In this document: piece by piece, positions 10,701-19,700 of the stretch
How the letters are laid out: each line of letters opens with the position of its first letter
Numbering within the stretch: the first letter of the stretch is position 1
Assembly (NCBI RefSeq): GCF_000003815.2
Contig: NC_049980.1
Coordinates: 144,981-208,980, forward strand
Direction: 5' to 3'
DNA: 64,000 bases
From: Branchiostoma floridae
Lineage: Eukaryota; Chordata; Leptocardii; Amphioxiformes; Branchiostomatidae
Made by a program: the position numbers and the translations under genes
Notes under the pieces: generated by a model
The model's database searches: none
The model's input: the letters and a program-made list of their open reading frames with translations, nothing else
Told to the model about the DNA's origin: nothing

Positions 10701-13700
10701 CGATCGCGGTGGTAGAGTTCCCGGGCCGTCAAGGCACGAGAGAACGATGCTGCCGTGTCAGGTAGGTCCATGTGACCGCACTGGCGGACGAAGTAACGGC
10801 ACACGGGGCCGGAGTGGACCGTACCGACCCTGACCGTGTTGCAGGCATGGCGTAATACATTAAGTATTGGCCATGTATTAGCTATGGTACGGCGGTAGTA
10901 GGACCCTGACGGGTTTCTGCCGGTGGCTGTCGAGTCCGGGATGGATCGGCAGTGACCGTGGGTGTGCGGGGAACACGCCCACGGAGAGAAAAGTCGGGAT
11001 GGTCCGGTGACTTTTCCCTCTCCGGCGGTGCCAACGGGCTCTGCACCGGCCGAGCTGTCAGCCGTGGGCGGGCGGTTTGTGTCTCCGGCTCCAGCCGACT
11101 TCGATCGCGGTGGTAGAGTTCCCGGGCCGTCAAGGCACGAGAGAACGATGCTGCCGTGTCAGGTAGGTCCATGTGACCGCACTGGCAGACGAAGTAACGG
11201 CACATGGGGCCGGAGTGGACCGTACCGACCCTGACCGTGTTGCAGGCATGGCGTAATACATTAAGTATTGGCCATGTATTAGCTATGGTACGGCGGTAGT
11301 AGGACCCTGACGGGTTTCTGCCGGTGGCTGTCGAGTCCGGGATGGATCGGCAGTGACCGTGGGTGTGCGGGGAACACGCCCACGGAGAGAAAAGTCGGGA
11401 TGGTCCGGTGACTTTTCCCTCTCCGGCGGTGCCAACGGGCTCTGCACCGGCCGAGCTGTCAGCCGTGGGCGGGCGGTTTGTGTCTCCGGCTCCAGCCGAC
11501 TTCGATCGCGGTGGTGGAGTTCCCGGGCCGTCAAGGCACGAGAGAACGATGCTGCCGTGTCAGGTAGGTCCATGTGACCGCACTGGCGGACGAAGTAACG
11601 GCACACGGGGCCGGAGTGGACTGTACCGGCCCTGATCGTGTTGCAGGCATGGCGTAATGCATTAAGTATTGGCTATGTAACCGAGACGGGCCTGCTTGGC
11701 CGGCGGGGGACTTTTAACCCGGCACCCGAGGCCCACCCCTCTCGGTGGGGCTCGCCGGCAAGAACTCCTCCAATGTTGGTCGGGCCCGTTGCCGATCAAG
11801 ACCGCGGAGACACGCCGGCGGGGGCAGTGGCCGGCACGCCGAGCAAGGTCGCTCGGTAATGCCCGGCAGGCGGACTCGCCGGTAAGGACTCCTCCAATCT
11901 TGATCGGGCCCGTTGCCGACCGAGAGCGCGGGGCCTCGCCTGCGGGGGCAGTGGCCGGCACGCCGAGCAAGGCCGCTCGGTAATGCCCTGCAGGCGGGCT
12001 CGCTGGCAGAGACTCCTCCAATGTTGGTTGGTGCCGTTGATGACCGAGAGCCGGGTCGGGTCCGGACAGCCGGCGGTGATCAGGTCACCAGGCCCCGACA
12101 CCCACCCCGTGGAGCGTTTTTCAAAAAAGTGCTCTACAGGGTGTCTGACCATGTCGTGGCTCGCTCAATCTACCTTGAGAGAGTGGTCGTTTTTTGACTA
12201 GCTCGGGAAACGGCAGCGAGTGGCGAGTGATCGCACACTCTCTCGCCAGTCGTTTTGCTGCCCCGCCGACCAGGCGGCCACTCCCAGCGAGGGCAGCCGG
12301 AGGTCGACATCCTACTTGTCGGCGGTTTTCATAAGTAGCACCTCGGACACTTCCTCCGCGGAGGCTGAGTCTGGGTCCACCGCCATTTCTACCTGCGTTG
12401 CCAAACAGTGTCTAATTGTGGCACACCTCGTTTTTGAGACAGGAGAGGTGAAGTGATACAGCCTGCATTCTTAGCCGCAAGACAAGTTCTTGTTGTCGTT
12501 GAGCAAGAACGTGAGCTCGTGGTATGGAGCGGGCGGTCCGCCCGCACCGAACCACTCTTGGAACGTAGTCGGGCCCGTAAAAAGCGCGGGCCCCACGTTC
12601 GGGCGCCTTGAGTGCGCGCCCGTCGTTCCTACTTGCCTTTATGAGGCGCCAGTCGTTTTGCTACCCCGCCGACCAGGCTGCCACTCCCCGCGAGGGCAGC
12701 CGGAGGTCGACAACCGGCTAGGAAGGCGGCCGTTCCTCCGTTCCTGCGGGCGAGGACGTCCGTGCCGAGGGCGTCCGGAAGCAGCGCCGGGGCCGGCCTC
12801 CGCGGAGGCAGCGCCCGGGTCAACCAGGGACCCAAACGGCGACGGCTCGCCCCTTCCGTCTGCGTGCGAGTACGCCTTGCGGTCTTGGCAGTTCGAGACC
12901 CGGCCGTCCGTCTGCTCGGCAGACGCGTCGGTCGTGAGAGTGCGGGACCGTTCCCTCGCGGGGACGGCTCGGGCGTTGAAGGGAAGCAACGGTCAGGTGT
13001 GGTCGGGAGTTCTGCGCTCAGGCTCCCGTGGGTTTGCGGCACCGCTGCGCATTCCCAATTTACTGTAGCTACGGACTTTGGCGGTGGCGGTTCTCGGGTG
13101 CTTGGCGCGGTCCCGGTCGAGACGCCTAGAGCGTCTCCCGGCGCGACTGTGACGCCCGCCCGCCTTGCCACCAGGGCGTCCTCGCTACCTGGTTGATCCT
13201 GCCAGTGGTCATATGCTTGTCTCAAAGATTAAGCCATGCACGTGCAAGTTCAACTGTCCCAGTGAAACTGCGAATGGCTCAGTAAATCAGTTATGGTTCC
13301 TTTGATCGTCACATCCTACATGGATAACTGTGGTAATTCTAGAGCTAATACATGCGGAAGAAGCGCCGACCTCACGGTTTGGCGTGCATTTATTTAGACC
13401 AAGATCCAACCAGGGGTTCGCCCTGGTCCTTTGGTGACTCTGGATAACCCAGCCGATCGCACGGTCTTCGGACCGGCGACAGATCATTCGAATGTCTGCC
13501 CTATCAACTATCGATGGTAGGTTCTGTGCCTACCATGGTGGCAACGGGTGACGGGGAATCAGGGTTCGGTTCCGGAGAGTTAGCCTGAGAAACGGCTAAC
13601 ACATCCAAGGAAGGCAGCAGGCGAGCAAATTACCCACTCCCGACTCGGGGAGGTAGTGACGAAAATAACAATACGGGACTCTTTCGAGGCCCCGTAATTG

Positions 13701-16700
13701 GAATGGGTACGCTTTAAATCCTTTAACGAGGATCTATTGGAGGGCAAGTCTGGTGCCAGCAGCCGCGGTAATTCCAGCTCCAATAGCGTATATCAAAGTT
13801 GTTGCGGTTAAAAAGCTCGTAGTTGGATCTTGGGACCGGGCTTGCGGTCCGCCGCGAGGCGTGTCACTGCTCGTCCCCGGCCTTTCCTGCCGGATTCTCC
13901 CCGGTGCTCTTCACTGAGTGCCTCGAGGTACCGGAGCGTTTACTTTGAAAAAATTAGAGTGTTCAAAGCAGGCCTGGCGCCTGAATTGTGGTGCATGGAA
14001 TAATGGAATAGGGCCTCGGTTCCTATTTCGTTGGGTTTCGGAACGTGAGGTAATGATCAAGAGGGACGGACGGGGGCATTCGTATTGCGGCGGGAGAGGT
14101 GAAATTCTTGGATCGCCGCAAGACGAACCACTGCGAAAGCATTTGCCAAGAATGTTTTCATTGATCAAGAACGAAAGTTGTGGGCGCGAAGGCGATAAGA
14201 CACCGCCCTAGTCACAACCATAAACGATGCCAACCAGCGATCCGCCGGCGTTGCTTCGGTGACCCGACGGGCTGCTCCCGGGAAACCTGAGTTTTCGGGC
14301 TCCGGGGGAAGTATGGTTGCAAAGCTGAAACTTGAAGGAATTGACGGAAGGACACCACCAGGAGTGGAGCCTGCGGCTTGATTTGACTCGACACGGGGAA
14401 ACTCACCCGGCCCGGACACAGTAAGGATTGACAGATTGCGAGTTCTTTCTTGATTCTGTGGATGGTGGTGCATGGCTGTTGACGGGGGTTGCTCTAGCTC
14501 TGGTTCGGCGATCCCGCTCGATCTCGCCGTAACTAGAGGTACCAGCTGGCTGTTAGCCAAAGACGAGATGGAGCAATTACGGTCTGTGATGCCCTTACAT
14601 GTCCGGGACCACACGCTCGCTACAATGAAGGCATCAGCGAGTGTTTCGCCTTCGCCGAAAGGTGCGGGTAACCTGCTGAACCGCCTTCGTGATAGGGACT
14701 GGGAATTGGAATTAATTCCCATGAACGAGGTATTCCCAGTAGATGCGTGTCATCAGCACGCGTTGATTAAGTCCCTGTCCTTTGTACACACCGCCCGTCG
14801 TTACTACCGATTGAATGGTTTTGTGAGGTCGGCCCTCTTTGGCAACCGCCGGGAGGATCGCTGAGAAACCGATCAAACTTGATCATTTAAGGGAAGTAAA
14901 ACTTGTAACGGTTTCCGTAGGTGAACCTGCGGAAGGTTCATTACCATACAAAGTAGACACTCGTGTCTACTTGTACACACCTCGTGGCAAGGAGCGGGCG
15001 GTGCCCCTGGCCTCCCACCCCGACCCACTCTTCCTTACCGCCTGGACAAGGTGGCGCTCCGACGGTGCTCTCGCGTCAATCGCTTGTCGTCCGTCTTAAG
15101 ACGGCGGCGAGCGCAGGCGGAGAGTCAGGGGCGGGGCGGGACCCGGCAGCTCCCTTGGAACGTTGGTCGGGCGCCTTGAGTGCGCGCCCGTCGTTCCCCA
15201 GACTCAATCAGCGAGCCGCTCCGAGTAGCCTGGTCGAGGACGGAGTCAGGTCCTCCCGGCGAAAAGTTTAGGGCGGGCGAGCGAAAATGGGCACCTATGT
15301 CCTGGCGGAGGGGCGTCGCGTCGCGGGTTTGCGCGGAATGGGGTCGCGGTTTAGTCTCACGGCGGGGCCTAGGTGAGACGGCTCTTCCCCGGCACCCCGG
15401 CTTGGCGTTTCGGTCTCTGACTCGATGCAATCGGTCTTGCGGACGAGTGACCTAACCTTAAGCGTCGGACTTCGAGCGGGCGTCCCGCGGTCCAAGGCCT
15501 CCTTTGGGCAGAGGGGAGGACTGCTGTCTCGGTCCCGCCGGCCAGCCACCGGCGGTCTCGACCGGATGCTAAACTCCCCGAGGTCTTAAAGAGAAGGGCG
15601 GGCGTCACCGTCCCCTCTGCGTCTAACCGGGTTCGGCCGGCAGGGATGCTCAGGGGGCGTGAGGCGGTCTTCGCAGCGGGTCCCGGTTCGCGGAGCGACC
15701 CCCAGCCCTTCCGCTCGTTTGCGCCCTTCACCACGAAGGGCACCTTCCACGTCTCGGAAACGATAGTGCCGAAAGACAGGCTTTCTATGTGTTCAGCTTC
15801 CTGGCGGAGACGCTCTCCCCGGTAGAGACTGTGCTCTGTAGAATGTCTTCCCTGCGAGCCCGTGTCACGGGTGTCCAGGGGGGCACCCCGCGATACTGGG
15901 GTGTCTCCGCCGATAAGAAGATCGGAGGGACTACAGGGTTACGATGCTGTACGAAGGCAGGGGTAGGTGCGCGGGCCGGGCCTGTTGAAGACCAGACGTC
16001 CGGCGGGGGCGGTGACCGGCGCCCCGAGCTCGCCGCTCGGTAATGCCCGGCAGGCGGGCTCGCCGGTTAAGACTCCTCCAATGTTGGTCGGGCCCGTTGC
16101 CGACCAAGACCGAGGGGACACGCCGGCGGAGGCCGGGCGGGTGCCCCGAGCAACCCTGCTCGGTAATACCCGGCAGGCGTTCCTCGCCGGCAAGAACTCC
16201 TCCAATGTTGATCGGGCCCGTTGTCGACCAAGACCGCGGGCGCACGCCGGCCGGGGCAGTGGCCGGCGCCCCGAGCAGGGCCGCTCTGTAATGCCCGGCA
16301 GGCGTGCTCGCCGGCAAGAACTCCTCCAATGTTGATCGGGCCCGTTGCCGACCAAGCCTGAGGAGAAACGCCGGCGGGGGCAGTGGCCGGCACGCTGAGC
16401 AAGGCCGCTCGGTAATGCCCGGCAGGCGGGCTCGCCGGCAAGAACTCCTCCAATGTTCGTCGGGCCCCTTGCCGACGGAGAGCCCGGGGGCACGCCGGCG
16501 GGGGCAGTGGCCGGCACGCTGAGCAAGGCCGCTCGGTAATGCCCGGCAGGCGGGCTCGCCTGCAAGAACTCCTCCTATGTTCGTCGGGCCCCTTGCCGAC
16601 GGAGAGCCCGGGGGCACGCCGGCGGGGGCAGTGGCCGGCACGCTGAGCAAGGCCGCTCGGTAATGCCCGGCAGGCGGGCTCGCCGGCAAGAACTCCTCCT

Positions 16701-19700
16701 ATGTTCGTCGGGCCCCTTGCCGACGGAGAGCCCGGGGGCACGCCGTCGGGGGTAGTGGCCGGCACGCTGAGCAAGGCCGCTCGGTAATGCCCGGCAGGCG
16801 GGCTCGCCGGCAAGAACTCCTCCAATGTTGGTCGGGCCCCTTGCCGACGGAGAGCCCGGGGGCACGCCGGCGGGGGCAGTGGCCGGCACGCTGAGCAAGG
16901 CCGCTCGGTAATGCCCGGCAGGCGGGCTCGCCGGTAAGGACTCCTCCGATCTTGGTCGGGGTCGAGTCCGGACAGCCAGCGGTGATCAGGTCACCAGGCT
17001 CCGGCACCCACCCCGTGGAGCGTTTTTCAAAAAAGTGCTTTACAGGGTGTCTGACCATGTTGTAGGTCGCTCAATCTACATTGAGAGAGTGGACGTTTTT
17101 TGACCTGTTCGAAGTCAGCCAGCCTTCCGCGGACCCTGACGGGTTTCTGCCGATGGCTGGCCAGTCCGGGACTGGTCGACAGGGACCGTGGCTGAGCGGG
17201 CAAGATTTCCGCACGGTGAAAAGACGGGCTTGCCCGGTGACTTTTCCCTGTTTGGCGGGTCCAACGGGCTTTGCACCGGGCAGCGGTGAAGCCTTGGGCG
17301 GGCGGTGTGTGACCTTTGCACCGCCCGATTGCAATCGTGTCAGAGGAAGCCCCGGGCTGGCCATGCGAGCGAGCACGATGCGGCGGTGGCAGGAAGGTCC
17401 CGCCGAGCCTCGAGGTGACGCCAAGGCACGGTTCCTTTGTACAGGCCTTGTTACATCGGATGCATGACCGGATGTCGGCCATAACGGTGACCGGCAGCTC
17501 ACGGCGGCGGAACGAGGTCGGCGGCGGTTGGAGGCGCCTCTCGCCGCCGATGACTACCTCGTAGCGGGCGCCGTGTCCACCACAGGCGGGCGCAGCGCGC
17601 TTTTTTCGGCCTAAGTTCGGCCTCCCGGTGCCGAGACCAAGCCCGAGACCGTGTCTCGGTGGTTTTTCAAAAAAGTGCTCTACAGGGTGTCTGACCATGT
17701 CGTGGGTCGCTCTGCCTACCTAGGTAGCGCGCGTAGTCCAGTGGTTAGCGGCCTTGCCTCTGGAACTAGAAGCCGTGGGTTCGATCCCGGCTGTGTCGTT
17801 CACCCGACATGCACGCTACCGGAAAGGGTTGCAGTCCTTAGGACAGGACGTTAAGCCGTGGTCCATTGTTCATGGTAGGGCGATTGATCTGTGAGCTGTT
17901 GTGGGATGTTGATTTGATTGCTCACGGACCAATAAGGAGGGGAATGTTCGTATGTTTTAGGAGATGGCAAGCGGGGACGACGAAGAGATAGAGGAGGACA
18001 TTGAAATGTATCTCCGGGAAGCAGCGGTGGCTGAGAGAGCCGAGGCGGCCGGGGCGAATGGAACTGTTGGGCAGAATATCGCTGGGGAGGTCGACAGCGA
18101 CGACAGCGACGATTTTGACTTGTATTCCGTCACGAAGCAGGTCAGAGGTGCCCGAGTCGGGGAGTTTTCACGACGGAACAAAGCGAGGGGTCGAGCTGAA
18201 CGGCCGTGGGCATCCGTCAGTGCCGGTGAGGTTCATCCGTACAAGCCCCAGAAATTCAGGGCACCCGGGCCCGTCGGCCCGAGGCGAGCCGAGGACAACC
18301 GGAATGAACTGTCTTTCTTTCTGGAGGTGTTGAACCAGTATCTTATCCGGTATATCGTGCGTTGCACCAATAGGTACGCCCGGCAGAGGCGAAGGGTATT
18401 CCGCAAAGAAAGGCGCTCGCGTTGGTCACCCACCTCGACCACCGAGCTGAAAGCCTTTTTGGGCTGCATGATATGCGCCGGCTACACGTACCAACCGAGA
18501 CTCGATTTGTACTGGTCTGATGACGATGACGTTGGGTGTACGCTGATGAAAAGGACTTTTCCTTCTCATCGTTTTCGTCAAATCTTGCGGTACCTTCACT
18601 ACTCCCCCGAAGGGTTCTATCCTCCTGGCAGCGAGCGTCTGAAGAGTTTTAAAGCAAGGGAGAAGTTGGGCCGAGTTATGAAGGTACGCAAAGTTATGGA
18701 GAGGGTCAGTCGGAATAGTAGCCGTGCCCGCCATGTCGGCGAGCATCTCGTAGTTGACGAAGCGACAGTAGCGTTTAGGGGAAGGCACAGTCTTCGGCGC
18801 TACAACCCTTCGAAGCCGACAAAGTATGGATACTGTCTCCGAGCTCTGGCTGAGACAGACGGCTACATATTGTCCGACGAAGTGTGTGGAGGGCGTGTGG
18901 ACCCAGAGGACATGTCGCCGGACGAAAGATGCATGCACGGCATTGGTGACGAATATGTCAGCCCTCTTGATCTGAAGCCCGCCCGAGTCGTCAATAGACT
19001 GACGATGCCATTTCAGGGATGCTACCGCACCGTTTATTGCGATTCCTACTACACAGGAGTCCAACTGGCAGATTACCTTTTCACCAAAGACACTTACATT
19101 GTGGGGACGGTGAGACGAAATGCGTCAGGCCTACCGACGGAAGGGCATCCCGTTCCACGCAAACCTAGGCCTGGGCCAGGCAGGCCGCCATTGCTGAAGT
19201 TCCCAGACCCCTATCCTAAGAGTGTACCGAGAGGCACTTCTGTCAGGTACCACGACGGGCCGGTAACGGTTGTGAAATGGCAAGACACCAAATCGCTCAT
19301 ACTGCTTTCTACGGGAACTAGTGTCTGTGCTCCCGACGAACTAACCACCAGGCGATGCAAGGGTCCCAGTGGTGCTACCCGACTAGAGGTGACATGTCCT
19401 GCAGCGATGAACATGTACAATCTCCACTACAAGGCGGTGGACACAGCCGACCAGCTCCGGGCAGGGTACGAATTCGGTCGGCCTTCGAAGAAATGGCACA
19501 GGCAAATCTTCTGGTACGCCATGAACAAAGCTGTGGTGAACGCCTTCTTGAACTGGAAGATATACACTGCTGGCAGACAGGATCTCCCAGCACATAGGGT
19601 TGCCCAGCTGAGCTTTCGACGGGCGTTAGTGCGGCAGCTAATCGGCAATTTCTCCGCAAGGCACCGAACACCCACTGCGAGCGTGGCCCTGCCAAGAGTC

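Noticed and set aside
10005-11635. Repeated 74-132-residue open frames on both strands of the 401-bp array
   Set aside because: They recur at exactly 401-base steps in GC-rich spacer with few stops, and have no recognisable domain or conserved start context. They are by-products of the repeat.
14165-14864. Long open frames (up to 185 residues) overlapping the 18S gene
   Set aside because: They lie entirely within rRNA sequence; the RNA gene explains the region.
15931-16825. 208-252-residue frames on the minus strand
   Set aside because: 124 is not a multiple of three, so these frames hop through repeat units. Their Arg/Pro/Ala-rich content is that of spacer.
17727-17800. A tRNA gene
   Set aside because: A and B boxes are present, but the stems do not pair well and a SINE body follows. 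It is better read as a tRNA-derived SINE fragment.
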